From Impatiens glandulifera (taxonomy: Eukaryota; Streptophyta; Magnoliopsida; Ericales; Balsaminaceae), in the NCBI RefSeq assembly GCF_907164915.1, contig NC_061864.1, positions 9,369,889 through 9,433,888 on the forward strand: a stretch of DNA of 64,000 nt. The letters are read 5' to 3'. Positions 51,286 through 63,650 of the stretch are shown in pieces (the stretch's first letter is position 1; every line of letters begins with the position of its first letter). Both the position numbers and the translations under genes were made by a program. The notes beneath the pieces are model-generated. The model did not search any database and was not told the DNA's origin. It saw only the letters and a program-made list of their open reading frames with translations.

Positions 51286-52796
51286 CTACCATTGATTTAC
51301 AATCATTGATCCTTGAATAATTGTTAGCATCTATAAAAATAACACTCCAAAAATATTGGTTACATATCTAATTTGCGCATGATTACAAGTTAATGCAAAA
51401 ATATATATAACTAGTAAGAATTATGTGCATGTGTAAGAAATAAAATATAAATAAAATATTATTTATATATATAAATATTTCAAATCAAAATTATATTATT
51501 CAAATCTTTAAATTGATTTTAGTTGGTAAAACTTAAATTCAATCTAAATTTATTTTTAAATTCAATCATTGAGTATATAAAGTTTGAAAAATATAATGTA
51601 TGCGGATTAAACATATAAATTACAACGTCTATTATGTAAGAAAAAAATAATTTAGAAAAAAAATATCAAAACATTGAATTTTGATTATTTATTAAGTATA
51701 AGACTCATTGAGTACACATTTTAAATTATTATAATTATTTTTTAATTTATTTTGTTTTATATTTTTCGTATGTATTGTACGTGAATTTATTTTGTATTTA
51801 TTAAAATTACTTAATAGTTTTGAATATTATGATTTTGACTCACCATAATTTTGCGTTTAGGTATGTATAAACATTCGATTACACTTTCATAGATGATCTT
51901 AGAAACTCAATTGGACGAACGCTAGGGCATCCCAACCCAACTGCAAATCACCCCAAAATGGGTTTTTGTCCTCTAACCCACACCTAAAACAAATCTCAAA
52001 ATGGGTTTATACCCATTTTCTCTCCGATAAAAATGCAAATTTGGGTATGAACTTTTCACAAACTCAAAATAAAAAACAAAACAAAATAATCCTCTAATTA
52101 TTGATATGTTTTTTATGTTTTATTTTTATATTTTATTTTTTATTAATATTTTTTAATAACAAAATAATTTAATAATATTTGTTTTGATATAATTTTTATT
52201 TATTTATTTAGTTTAATTAAATTTATTTAATAATGTTTAATTTATTTTTATAATAATATTTTCTTTGATATAATTTTATTGTTCATATATTATAATATGT
52301 GTATAAATTATTGATTTTAACTAATTTTATTTAATGAGTGTAATTTTGAAAAATATTAGGGTTTAATTTGTAAAGTTGATAAATATATAGATATAATTGT
52401 AAAAATGTGTAAAAGAGAATATTCTAACAATATTCTTTTGAATTTGAAAATGAGTTTTTGGGTTGGAGATAAATTACTGTTAGATGTGACACTTACTGCA
52501 TTTTGAGTTTGAGAATGAGTTTTTGAGATGAAATGATATAAGTTTTATCTTTTTATATTTTTATGTATATTTATATAATTTATAAGTTAAATTTTGAATA
52601 ACTATATATATTATATAAACTTTTTATATTTATACCAAAATATATATATAAATATATAATAAAAATAATTATATTTTTATCTTAATTTTTATAACATAAT
52701 ATATATATATATATATATTTAAAATATTTTTTTTTAAAATTAAAAATTAAAAATATATATATATAAATTTTATTATCTTTAAATTATATAAAAAAA

Positions 52797-52853
<57 letters not shown>

Positions 52854-53615
52854 GATAAGAGAGAAAATAAAAAAATAATTATTAGAGATATAATATATAA
52901 TTATATATATACTTTAAAAACTATATATAATATATATAAGAGAAATTATATCTAATATAATTAAATTTTTATTTATAAAATTTATTGAATCGGTAATGTT
53001 ATTATATATTTAATTATTAATTAATTAAATTCAAGTTAAACACTTATTATTTTAATATAATTAAATTTATTTTTTTTTCTTAAAATTTATTAATTCTTAC
53101 ATTATTAAGATTAATTATATATTTTATTTATGTTATAAATATTTAAATTATTTTAGTATTAATTATTTAAATATATGTATTTGTATTTTAAAAATATATA
53201 ATAATTATTTATTATTTTAATATAATATAATATAATTAAAATTGTATTTATCAAATTTATTAATTCCTTTTAATGTTATTATATATTTAATTTATTAGTT
53301 AGAGATTTAAATGAGAAAAAGAATTTTAAAATATATAATAAATATTTATTATTTTAATGTATTATAATTAAAATTTTATTCATAAAATTTAATAATTTGT
53401 GTATTGTTAACGTTATTATATATTAAATTTATCAGTTAATAAATTAAATTAGAAAAGAAATAAAAAAAAAAGTTTAAAGGTATTTGTATTTTAAAATATA
53501 TAATAAACATTATTATTTAAATATAATATAATATATTTTTTATTTATAAAATTTATTAATTTTTTTATAATTAATGTGATTATATATTTAATATATTAAT
53601 TAATTAAATTCTCTC

Positions 53616-53659
<44 letters not shown>

Positions 53660-54872
53660 TAGATATTCAATTTATATTATTAATTATTTAAATATATGAA
53701 TTTATATTTTAAATATATAATAAAAACTTATTATTTTAATATAATTAAATTCATTTTTTATTTCAAAATTAATTATTTATGTTATATTTAATATTTTTTA
53801 TTATTAATTATTTAAATATATATATATATATATATTTATAATTGTATTTATAAAATATTTAATAAATATTTTACTTTTTATTTTTAATATTTATTAATTC
53901 TTATATTGTCAAGGTTGATTATATATTTCAAGTTATAGATATTTATTTTTTATATTATTAATTATTTAAATATATATGTTTTTATTAAAACATATAATAA
54001 ACATTTATTATTTTAATAATATATAATTAAATTTGTATTTATAAAATTTAATAATTCTTTAACAAAATATAATTTATTAGTTATAAAATTGAATAAGAGA
54101 AAGATTATAATTTTTTTTATTCATTTACTTTTGTCGGTTTGACCTATATCGGTGTACCGTACCATTTTTACTCACGCATATCTTCAAATTAAACATGATT
54201 CAATCTGGCCATCTAGATTTAAGTATTAATATATATATCTTAATTTATTAGTTAGGGAATGAAATGAAAGAAGGATTATAAAATATTTTATCTGTTTTTT
54301 TATTCAAATTGATCAGTGGATATGTACTCATTTTCATTCCCACAAATATTCAAACTAGACATTTCCAACTGCACCCATAATTAGTTTTGGGTGCTTTTTT
54401 TCTCCATCCCTATTGAAATTGAATCTAATTTATTTTATATTTTATAGTTTATATTATATTTTTAACTTATATTTTATAATTTTAATTTTATAAATTATCT
54501 TATAATATATTAACAATATTTGTTTTAATATAATATGTTTGTTTATTTAAATGTAATAGAATTATTTTGTTGTTTATGAATTATTGATATATAATTAATT
54601 TTATTTTAATTTTATTAAATTAAAGAGAAAATATTAGGGTTAAATATGTAAAATTAATAAATATATAGATAATATTAATAAGGTTAAAAAGTTAGTATAA
54701 GAAAAAAAATATTCTAACAATATTCCTTTGGGTTTGAGAATGAATTTTTGGGTTGGAGATTAATTACTGTTTGATGAGATGTTTACTGCATTTTGGGTTT
54801 GAGAATGAGTTTATGGGTTGGAGATGGTCTTAGGCACATGTTTTGACCAAACCATTTAAATTTAAGCATTAT

Positions 54873-54903
<31 letters not shown>

Positions 54904-55444
54904 ACACTTCTAATCATGCAAAATTAATTAATGTATTTAGAGTGAAACAATTTAATTAGCTTTTTAAATAAATATAATTTTACTTTAAGAAAAACTTAGT
55001 TTTGGCCTACAATATTACTCAAATTTTTTTATTTAATATGAAATATCAAACCATTATATTGTATATATGAAATAACAATATTTTCTTTAAAATTATAATT
55101 ATTTATTTTTCTATAAAATCTATTTAGATATCATTAATAATAAATAATATTTTGATAAAATTCATTTGTTTTGTTTAGAGTTATTTAAATAAATTTGAAA
55201 TAACTTAAAAAAAGAAATAAAAAAAGATCGAAGATAAGTTTGACAAAAAATTTTTTTTTTTAAATTGATATGTTAATATATAATAACAAAATTTTAGAAA
55301 GACATATGTTAATATATAATAATAAAATATTTTTTATTTTAAAATTTTAAAATATTTTAGTTAATAAATTAAGTAATATATATATTTTTAAAATATAAAA
55401 TAATATTTGATTATATTTTATAAAAGAAGACGTACACAACATGA
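51286..55444. other. Extremely AT-rich tail of duplication unit 2
   Basis: No gene. 51290-51410 is a degraded second copy of the block at 47780-47930. 54905-55440 matches 22065-22590. A repeat of about 190 bp occurs in direct orientation at 52347-52532 and 54629-54831 (words attctaacaatattc, tttttgggttggagat, ttactgcattttg), probably a MITE family. TA microsatellites lie at 52801-52846 and 53619-53655. Confidence 0.55.
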
Positions 55445-56040
55445 GGGGAAATTTGACGAAATGACTATATAATAGGGTAAACTAGGAAATTTGACGAAAT
55501 ACCCTAAAAAGGGGAGTAAATGAGTTAGTGACTAGCGCATAATTTTAAATACGCTGGTGATCACTTCATATTTTTTTTTGATGAAATTGCTTCTATCGCG
55601 AAACGCAACCGGTCGGATGCCATGTGAAAACTCCACAATCGGATTGTCGGTTGCGTCTCGCGAATGCCGGTTGCGTCTCGCGAATGCCGGTTGACTCTCG
55701 CGAATGCCGGTTGAGTCTCACGAATGCCAGTTGAGTCTCGCGATTGCCGATTGCATCTCGCAAATTTCGGTTGCTTCTCGCGAATGCATCTTGCGATTGT
55801 CGGTTGATTCTCGCAAATGCCGGTTGATTCTCACAACTGGAGTGCGTCTCGCGATTGTGGACTTTTCACATGGCATCCAATTGCGTCTCGCGATAAGAAT
55901 AATTTCGTCAAAAAAAAATATTAAGTGATTACCAGCGCATTTAAAATTATGCGTTTGTCACCTGCTAATTTACCGGAAAATTGGATGAAAAGACGATAGT
56001 AAGAAGTCAAATTTAAAAAATAACCCTTTTTATAATGTTT
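55445..56040. mobile_element. MITE carrying a CpG-rich minisatellite
   Basis: Inverted arms are well conserved: 55528-55590 pairs with 55904-55968 (ccagcg / cgctgg, aaaattatgcg), and ggatgccatgtgaaaa (55614) pairs with ttttcacatggcatcc (55864). Outer arms with aaatttgac words extend to about 55445 and 56040. It is inserted in the unit 2 tail relative to unit 1. Confidence 0.7.
55650..55860 (+). repeat. 20-bp CpG-rich minisatellite, about 10 copies
   Basis: The unit is gttgcgtctcgcgaatgccg. The first copies are nearly identical and later ones diverge. GC and CpG content is far above the surrounding DNA. It forms the loop of the MITE. Confidence 0.85.
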
Positions 56041-56149
56041 TTAAATGTTTGTAATTAATGAAGATATTGTAATTCATAATGATTGAATGTTGTAAGACAA
56101 GTAAGATTCTAACTAAAATTTCAAGACCGATGAAATTCTAATTAAAATT

Positions 56150-56765
56150 TCATTTCTCTCCCTATTCACACTTTGAAGATTTCATCTTTCGTCATCTCTG
56201 TCTCTCTATGTACTGCTCATCTTCACGCTAACTTATCAAATCTTGACATAATTATTCAGGTGAGTGTTAGGGTTTATATTCGCTCGTATTTAGGATTTGA
56301 AGTGTCAAATCCTCCGTATTCCTTCGGTTCGTCTTGATCTACAGCTCGTCCAGACTCCGCCCAGCAATTTAAAAAGGTAAGCGCACATATATTTATTTCT
56401 CGACAATTTCCACCATTTTTACATATTCAATTGGATTTTTTTTGTGGTTCAGGAAAGCGCAAAGTTCAAAGCATACCATTAATCTCGACCTTGATAAAAT
56501 CGAAACCTCGTCTGATAGCGAAAAGAAGAATATGGAAATCAAAGTCAGCTCGGATGATGAGAAGAAGAATGTAGTTCGTGACGATCTTGTGACAGAAGGC
56601 TGATTTTCAACGACATGTACGTAGCTGATGCATTTGGGGCGTCAATGGTGGAACTTGGAAGAAGAAGAAGAAGATAGGCGAACAATATATGTTCAAAATC
56701 CGCTCTTCCATTCCATGTATGGATCGACTAAGAGAAGAGTCTTCTTGCGTAGTAATAATGATTGA
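56150..56765 (+). pseudogene. Unidentified gene fragment with intron-like borders
   Basis: A CT-rich leader-like stretch ends at cag/gtgagtg (56255). A second segment ends aaaaag/gtaagcg (56376/56377). A third begins after tgtggttcag (56453) and encodes a hydrophilic peptide with HTINLDLDKIETSSDSEKKN, stopping at 56601. Other frames then read IFNDMYVADAFGASMVELG (about 56606-56662) and TIYVQNPLFHSMYGSTKRR (about 56683-56740), suggesting one protein broken by shifts. No family is recognised. It lies in DNA inserted into the unit 2 tail, so transposon capture is possible. Confidence 0.35.
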
Positions 56766-57966
56766 TTGTTGTTACTCCTCCCTCGAATTCAACTTTTTAT
56801 GTTCTTGACAGATCTGTTTATAAGATATTTGAAAGATAAGCCTCTGCTCTGCTCATGACCTTTATTTGAATAGATAGCTAGTGTAAGTAAGATATAGAGA
56901 TATGTCGTTATGAGCAACAGATTAATTAGATTGAAAGCATATAAAAAATAAAAATAAAATTACAGTTATAATGTGACATTACCATTTTATTATTAAAAAA
57001 TTTCAACAAATTTCAATATTTTATTTATTTAATTATTAAAAAATTGTAAAACTTATTTTTATTTACCCGTTTTATTAAAAAAAAAAAAAAAAAATCATTT
57101 TTTACTTTAATTATCACGCCTAAAAAAATTTTAAGTTCATCCGACCACCAAATTCTGGATCCCTCCATAATATTGCATCTCATTTGCAAATAGATAGTCA
57201 TCACTTCATGATTGAAGAATAAGTAATTTCCATAAGTTGCAAATACCATAAAGAGTTGTTATTTTAAGTACTTTATGATATTGCAACCAACAACTACTGC
57301 TCCATATTTGTTTAACATGTGTTTAGTTATATTTAAGTTATTCCAATTATAGGGACAGCGAAAAGACAACAAATTCGATGCGGCATGTTATCGGCAGGTC
57401 ACTTTATTTCATTTCGCATCCTCTCTCTAGACTAGTCACATCCGCATCCTAAACTTTCTCGATAGGATTGATTCACATCACAGTTAGAGGCGAAGGAGGC
57501 AATTGCGAAGCACCAAACATGTTCTATCCTCAACCTCCACCCGATTATTAGTAATCTCAATTCGCTATATAAAAGAAAAGATTGAACTAGTCCTAAAGCA
57601 GAAAGACTTAAGGTTGAAGCAAGGATTTGATATCGTTCTTCCCCATAGATGATGCACTACAAAGGAGTGACGATCTCGTTTCAGTTTTTAAAATAAAAGT
57701 ATAGAAAATCTTAAGCTTTTTATTTATTTTCTGGTAGATATTATTTTTGTTCTCCAAATTTATTATTTTTAATAAAGTAGAGCATATAAAAATATTTTAA
57801 AAAATTATTTTAAGTATATCCAAAATAAATTTTATCTAACTATTATTAATAATATCAAATATTTCAAATAAAATAAATAATAGTTTAATAAATATGTTGA
57901 ATTTAAAATAATATTAAAAATGTTATTTTATTTTATATGTGTAAGTAAAATAAATAAGTAATATAA

Positions 57967-58009
<43 letters not shown>

Positions 58010-58443
58010 CCGTTAGTTTGTTTAAGCAAATAAATAAACTAATAAAATAAATATATATTAAAAAAATTAAGAATGGTTTGATATATCAATCGGAATATAT
58101 TGTTTGACTATTTTAAAATTGGTTTGTAGACGCGCATGATACCAAATCGGAGTTATTGTTAGTGTTTTTCCGGTCATATATTTTATTAATAATTAAATCA
58201 TTCAATTAAAATTGGAAGGAGTAAAAAATTACTAAAAGGGTAGTCTGAATTGATTGAATGTTTCAACTTATGCTTTGGTCTGGTGGTGGTGACATGGATT
58301 TTGAGGTGGTTTATTATATATATATATATATATTAATTAATTAGTGTATTAATTTTTTTTCTTCTAAATCTGTATATACCATTTAATAGAATATTTTTTT
58401 ATTATAAAATATTATTATAGTCTTATTTTAGTTCTTAAAAACA
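56766..58443. other. End of unit 2 tail and partial start of a further unit
   Basis: 57300-57340 and 57870-57935 match the end of the unit 1 tail (22750, 23060). 58070-58320 is a third, diverged copy of the unit start seen at 43300 and 59860. The stretch 57370-57700 has higher GC and no recognisable content. A TA microsatellite lies at 57967-58006. Confidence 0.5.
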
Positions 58444-59418
58444 CTAGAATCTATCTTGTGCATTTGCACTAGTAATAATATAAAAAACCGTGAAAAAAAT
58501 ATTACGATAAATTTTTTATGGGCGGTTCAAACCACAATCCGACCCAAGTATCCATTTACTCTCACATATATTCAAGTTAGCCACAGCTCTCGACCCGCAA
58601 TCCGGACACTTTAAAAATTAAGCATCATTATAAATATAGAGATTAGTTAGTTAAAAAATTGAACTTATATTGTTAAAATTTCACGCGTTTATCAAATTTT
58701 GGGTTGAATTTAAAATATAAAGTGTTATTAGCCTAGTTGGTTAAAAGGTTGTATTTGTTTTGTTAGGTTGCAAGTTGAACCATATCTATAGCATTTTTAA
58801 TTTTTTTTAACCGTTTTAAGTTTATGGGCGGGTCAATCCACAATCCGACCCAATGATCCATTTACTCTCACATATATCCAAATTAACCACAACTCTCGAC
58901 CCGGCAATCCGGACACTTTAAAAATTAAGCATCATTATATATATAGATTAATTAGTTAAAAAGTTGAACTTATTTTTAATTTTATTTTTAACCGTTTTAA
59001 GTTTATGGGCGGGTCAACCACAATCCGACTCAAGTATCCATTTACTCTCACATATATCCAAATTAATCACAGCTCTCAACCCGACAATCCAGACATTTTA
59101 AAAATTAAGCATCATTATATATATAGAGATTAATTAGTTAAAAAGTTGAACTTATATTGTTAAAATTTAACGCGTTTATCAAATTTTGGGTTGAATTTAA
59201 AATATAAATTGTTATTAGCCTAATTGGTTAAAAAGTTATATTTGTTTTGTTAGGTTACAAGTTCGAACCATACCTATAACATTTTTAATTATTTTTAACC
59301 GTTTTAAGTTTATGTGCAGGTCAACCCACAATCCGACTCAAGTATCCATTTACTCTCACATATATCCAAATTAACCACAGTTCTCAACCCGGCAATCCAG
59401 ACACTTTAAAAATTAAGC

Positions 59419-59488
<70 letters not shown>
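58444..59488 (-). mobile_element. Helitron-like element (H4) with amplified 5' ends
   Basis: Minus orientation. The left edge has CTAG then the terminal hairpin (gtgcatttgcac) and ccgtgaaaaaaatattacg. The 5' terminal module (cccacaatccgac, atttactctcacatat, ctctcgacccg, ccggacactttaaaaatta) is repeated four times, ending near 58640, 58950, 59125 and 59425. Two intervening bodies carry the tRNA-like box pair. The array stops at a (TA)n tract (59420-59488). Confidence 0.65.
58735..58790 (+). other. tRNA-like pol III promoter motif in the Helitron-like body
   Basis: tagcctagttggttaaaagg resembles an A box, and ggttgcaagttgaacc about 25 bases on resembles a B box (ggttcgaancc). A better B box, gttcgaacc, occurs in the sister copy at 59262. 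The pair is present in H1 to H4, pointing to a SINE or tRNA-derived segment inside the family. Confidence 0.45.
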
Positions 59489-59490
<2 letters not shown>

Positions 59491-61131
59491 ACTTTTGACC
59501 CCGTCCATGACTATCCATGAATTTATTATTATATTTTTTTATAATAATATATATTTTTAAATGTTTATATTACAAGAAATTGTTATTACAGGAAAAATAA
59601 ATTAGAGTAATGATAAAAAAAAATAAGACATAAAATTTTATCTTATTACAATTTTTTTATCAAAATAATATTTATTAATCTTATTTCGATAAATTAAAAA
59701 AAAATGATGGTGAAAAAAAAATCAAAATAATTCAATTGTTTTATAGTGATAGTTTATACTCAGACCCACATCTTTTTAAGTTTCTGTTTTAAAATTAATT
59801 TTATTTTCATATATTATTGCATAAATTTATTTTATTAAAAAAATAAATAAATTGAAGTCGATCCTGTTATATATTTTTAAAATAGTTTAAATATATTAAA
59901 AAAATTTAAGAATTGTTGAAGTATAACCATGCATGACTCTTATATTGTTTGATTAGTTTAAAATTGGCTTCTAGACGCGGTTGATGCCAAATCAGAGTAT
60001 ATTAGTGTTTTTCCTAAAATTAGTAAAAGTGAGTCTGAATTGGTTGAATGTTTGAAGATGCATGTTTTAGTCTGTTGGTGACTTGAGGTTGTTATTAATA
60101 TTTATATATAAATTAATATATGGGGGGATAATATCACAATATTATTATATTAAAATATTAATTATTTCATAATTCTAAATTAGACGTAATTTATGTAATT
60201 TAATATAATCTTCCTCTAATATTATAACATTATATCAAAGTATTGTTTTCGTTATTAAGCGCAGAGAACAAGATAGTCTTCCGTTTGTCTGACTAGCCAT
60301 GGATGGAGGACTCTCGTAAATTTATTATTATATTTATTTTAATAATGATTTTTATTTTATTCATGTTTCTGTCGATGTTTTATTTTTATCCGACAATTAC
60401 ATCTTCTTAGTTTTTCTTTCGGTTATTGTCTCACCCCATCATTATATGTTAATCAGAATATGCATCCTATATTATTATTATTTTTTTTTTTATGAATCAT
60501 TACCGTCATGAGTAATCTCAGAGTTTTTTCTAATTGTTGGTTCACCTAGCATTCATATTTTTTTTATTCATTTATAAGATAATAATTAAAGATAAATAAA
60601 AATAAATAAATAAATATATATATATATATATATATAATTCAAAGAAACTAAGCTCACTTTTGTTAGCATTGTCTCTCTCTCTCTCTCCGCGTACTGTAAA
60701 AGGTGGTGTGTTTAATTAGTTGTGTTAGTGACTAATTAACTTGACACCAATTCTTAACAACTTTCCCGTGGATGCTAATGATATATGCCGAGGGTTGTTG
60801 GGTGGGGGGTTACGACGTCCGATCGATCGATCGATCGATCGATCATTCTAAATATAATAAATAAATAAATAAATTTGGATGGTTTCTTTGACTGACTGAC
60901 TGACTGACTGACCTTAAATTTAATTAACCTATAGCTCTTCCTTCCCTTCATCTATCCCTCCTCCTCCTCCGCGTAACACGCGTAATGTGTGGATGTTTTG
61001 AAAAATATATGAGAGATATATATATTTGTACGTACGTAATTACCAGCATGCAGGTTATAACGACTAATCAGTTTCACACACAAGGCACCTTTTTGGAAAG
61101 TTGTCTCGATCGATCGATCGAACTATTTGTG
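59489..61131. other. Upstream part of duplication unit 3
   Basis: 59855-60110 matches 43300-43560, followed by the conserved promoter block (60733-60779), a GATC run (60820-60844), a CTGA run (60889-60911) and the ctcctcc-cgtaacacgcgtaat words shared with unit 2. No gene. Confidence 0.6.
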
Positions 61132-61139
61132 TATAAAAG
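61132..61139 (+). promoter_or_regulatory. TATA box of DC1-3
   Basis: TATAAAAG, 110 bases before the ATG, preceded by ggaaagttgtctc and followed by agctagctagcag as in DC1-2. Confidence 0.7.
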
Positions 61140-61248
61140 CAAGCTAGCTAGCAGATCGAGATTATTCAAATTAAGAGAAGATATAATATATCATAATCAT
61201 AATCATTCATTCATTCATTCATAATCCATTATTCATCGATATCGATCA

Positions 61249-61998
61249 ATGGCTGATAAGTACTACAACAACACGTGCAAGGAAGGGCACGAACTACAAC
61301 TCAAGTCTACAAGAGATGACAACCATAGTTTCAACTACTTCTTCGAGTGCGATGGCTGCAAAGAAGAGGGCTTTGGCTCTCGCTACTGTTGCTATAGTAC
61401 CGGTACCTGCAAATACGACCTCCATGAGAAATGCCGCAACCCTTCACTCACCATCCAAAACCCCCCTCATTTCCCCGGCCGCAACTTCTATTTCCTCCAA
61501 CTCCCGTCCGCCAGTTCCCAGTCCAGCTTCTGCGTTGCCTGCGGAAAACAGATCAGTGGCTTCCTTTACCGTTCCGAATACATGAGTGGCTTGGACCTCC
61601 ACCCTTGCTGCTTGACCAATCTGCCTCTCAACATCAGCTTCGCCGGTGCAAATTTCAACCTAAAGTATTATGTCGTTGGAGGAAGCGAAGCTTGTTTTCG
61701 TTGCCACAAAACTACTTTATATGTGCCTGGGACAAACATACAGGGGCCGGGGGGGTGGTCTTACGAGTCTGCGTGCAGGGCTTATTGGTGTCACGTTTAT
61801 TGTATGGGAGAGTTCAGGATGGACATAATTCGTGACATCCTGCTGCTAATGGAGAAGGAGGGGGTTAGTTGGTCGAAGAACAATCTGCGGCGAATTGCGC
61901 TGAAATTGCTGTCTGCTGCAAATACTGTGGCGGGAGCTATCTTGGGTCAGTTGGGTGATCCCACAGATGCTTTATTAGAAATGACAGGATCAGGATGA
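61249..61998 (+). CDS. DC1-domain zinc-finger protein, copy 3 (intact)
   Basis: A single-exon gene of 249 codons. Module 1: GHEL (His14), C34-x2-C37, then C47/C48 and C54 with extra residues between (CCYSTGTC), H59-x2-C62. Module 2: C95-x2-C98 and LDLHPCC (115-121), but the YHC cysteine of copy 1 is replaced here (YRSE), so this site may bind zinc incompletely. Module 3: C149-x2-C152, GGWSYESAC (168-176), WCHVYC (180-185). The C-terminal third is helical and partly hydrophobic (LKLLSAANTVAGAILGQLG), as in copy 1. It starts MADKYYN in the same ATG context as copy 2. The third member of the tandem family; the ligand and pathway are unknown. Confidence 0.9.
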   Translation: MADKYYNNTCKEGHELQLKSTRDDNHSFNYFFECDGCKEEGFGSRYCCYSTGTCKYDLHEKCRNPSLTIQNPPHFPGRNFYFLQLPSASSQSSFCVACGKQISGFLYRSEYMSGLDLHPCCLTNLPLNISFAGANFNLKYYVVGGSEACFRCHKTTLYVPGTNIQGPGGWSYESACRAYWCHVYCMGEFRMDIIRDILLLMEKEGVSWSKNNLRRIALKLLSAANTVAGAILGQLGDPTDALLEMTGSG

Positions 61999-63578
61999 AC
62001 GAAGACACGAGGTTTTGGTTGGGGTGTGGGTTGCGCATGTTTTACTTCTGTTGCTTACTTAATTTCAAGTTATCTGTTGTTGTTGTTTTGGCTTTATTTC
62101 TATTATTATCTGTCAGTTGTTTGCTTGGCTTCATTTCTATTATCTCTTTTGTTTGTTTGGCTTTAATCTTTCTATTGTTCACTTTTAAGTATTTGTTGTT
62201 TGTTTGTTTGCCTTGATTTCTATTATTATTATTATTATCTGTTCTTTGTTTGTTTGGCTTTAATAAATAATATCTCTCTTGTTGCTAATTACTTTCAAGT
62301 ATTATTAATTTGTTGTTTAATTTTTTTATACATGGGTTGCCTTCCATTTTATTATAATACAGTTTTTAATTTTAATTTATCATTAAAATGTCCTCTAACT
62401 TTATTTCACCATGCCACCATATATCTTTACTAATTAATGAAACTCACTTTTTAAAATAATATTATAAAGAGACAAATATCATATTTATTTATTTATTTAT
62501 TTATTTATGAACTAGCTAGAGATCTTAATTAAATATACCTATGGTTAGAAAATATTCTATTTATGAAAATGAACTTGACAAAATTTATATAAAGTGAACG
62601 GTAAATGAGAGGGTGAGAGAATTAAGAGAGATTTTAATTAATGTTAAAATTTGTTTTAAGGTTAAGTTTTGTAAGATTATTATACTTGACATGTCAATTT
62701 AATTTAATTTAATTTTTAAAGGTGTTTAAAATTTGTGTTACTTTAAATAAATTTGATATATTTTGTGAGGTTCGTTTTAATAATAATAATAAAAAATTTC
62801 AATACATACATATCATCAGACATCAAGCCAAGTTAGTAGACAAATATGTTATTTCTTCTAAAATATTGATGATCTGAAAATTAATTTGTAGATTTTTTTT
62901 TAATTTTTTTTTTTTTTTTTTTTTTGTACAAATTTATAAATATTGCTTAGAAATTGTTTAAGACTACTTTTAATATAAAAATGGTATCAAACTATAGTTT
63001 TACTTTTTCGCATAATTTGTTTTTCTTTTGTGGTTGAGTTTTGACTTGACATCCATCTTTTTTTTTTTCGTAGTGGCTCCTTTTTGTGTGTTATATGTTG
63101 TCGTGGGGTTGAGAAAGATCTTTTAATATTATGTCTTGTCACCATTTAAAAAAAATCAACACATAACTAATTAATTGAAACCTCAGTTAACATTGAGACA
63201 TGCCTAACGAAATATAAAAAAGTTACATAACTAATTAGTTATGTATATTATCAATTGAAGCTCATATCCAGTGTAATCTGCTAACCTTGGAGCCTCCATT
63301 AATTAATTTAATATTATCCACAAAAACTTCCAAGCCAGATCTCAATGTACCATATTTTGGAGTATAAAACAGTTATATACTACAATCATATTAGAGCATG
63401 TATATTTAACCCACATTAATTTAATTTTACCCAGAAAAGAAGAAGATCTAGAAAGGAAAAAGAAATAGGGTTCAACTATAGCTTTAAGTACTAGTTTTAC
63501 AGTAATAAAAATGATCCATGAAACTCTCCTTTCTCTCCTTTTCCCTAGCTTGTTCTCAACTAGGAAAGGTCTTTCTAG
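61999..63578. other. 3' flank of DC1-3 with expanded UTR repeats
   Basis: 62060-62270 carries about five degenerate copies of a 40-50-bp unit (tgtttgtttggctttaat, ttctattattat), which creates hydrophobic open frames that are not genes. The rest is collinear with unit 2 up to the aacttccaagccag word before the defensin-like copy. A T22-type homopolymer lies near 62904-62925. Confidence 0.55.
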
Positions 63579-63586
63579 TATAAAAT
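63579..63586 (+). promoter_or_regulatory. TATA box of defensin-like copy 2
   Basis: TATAAAAT about 65 bases before the position of the lost start codon. Confidence 0.5.
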
Positions 63587-63650
63587 GAGCACTTTATGCA
63601 TGCAAAAACAAAAAATATATAGATCAAGATTAAGCTTTAAACTCAAGATC

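Noticed and set aside
55704..55928. 74-codon frame
   Set aside because: It is a translation of the 20-bp minisatellite; the frame persists only because unit variants lack stops.
61995..62433. Hydrophobic 73- and 77-codon frames after DC1-3, one overlapping its stop codon
   Set aside because: They are 3' UTR tandem repeats rich in tttgtttggc; no counterpart is conserved in copies 1 and 2.
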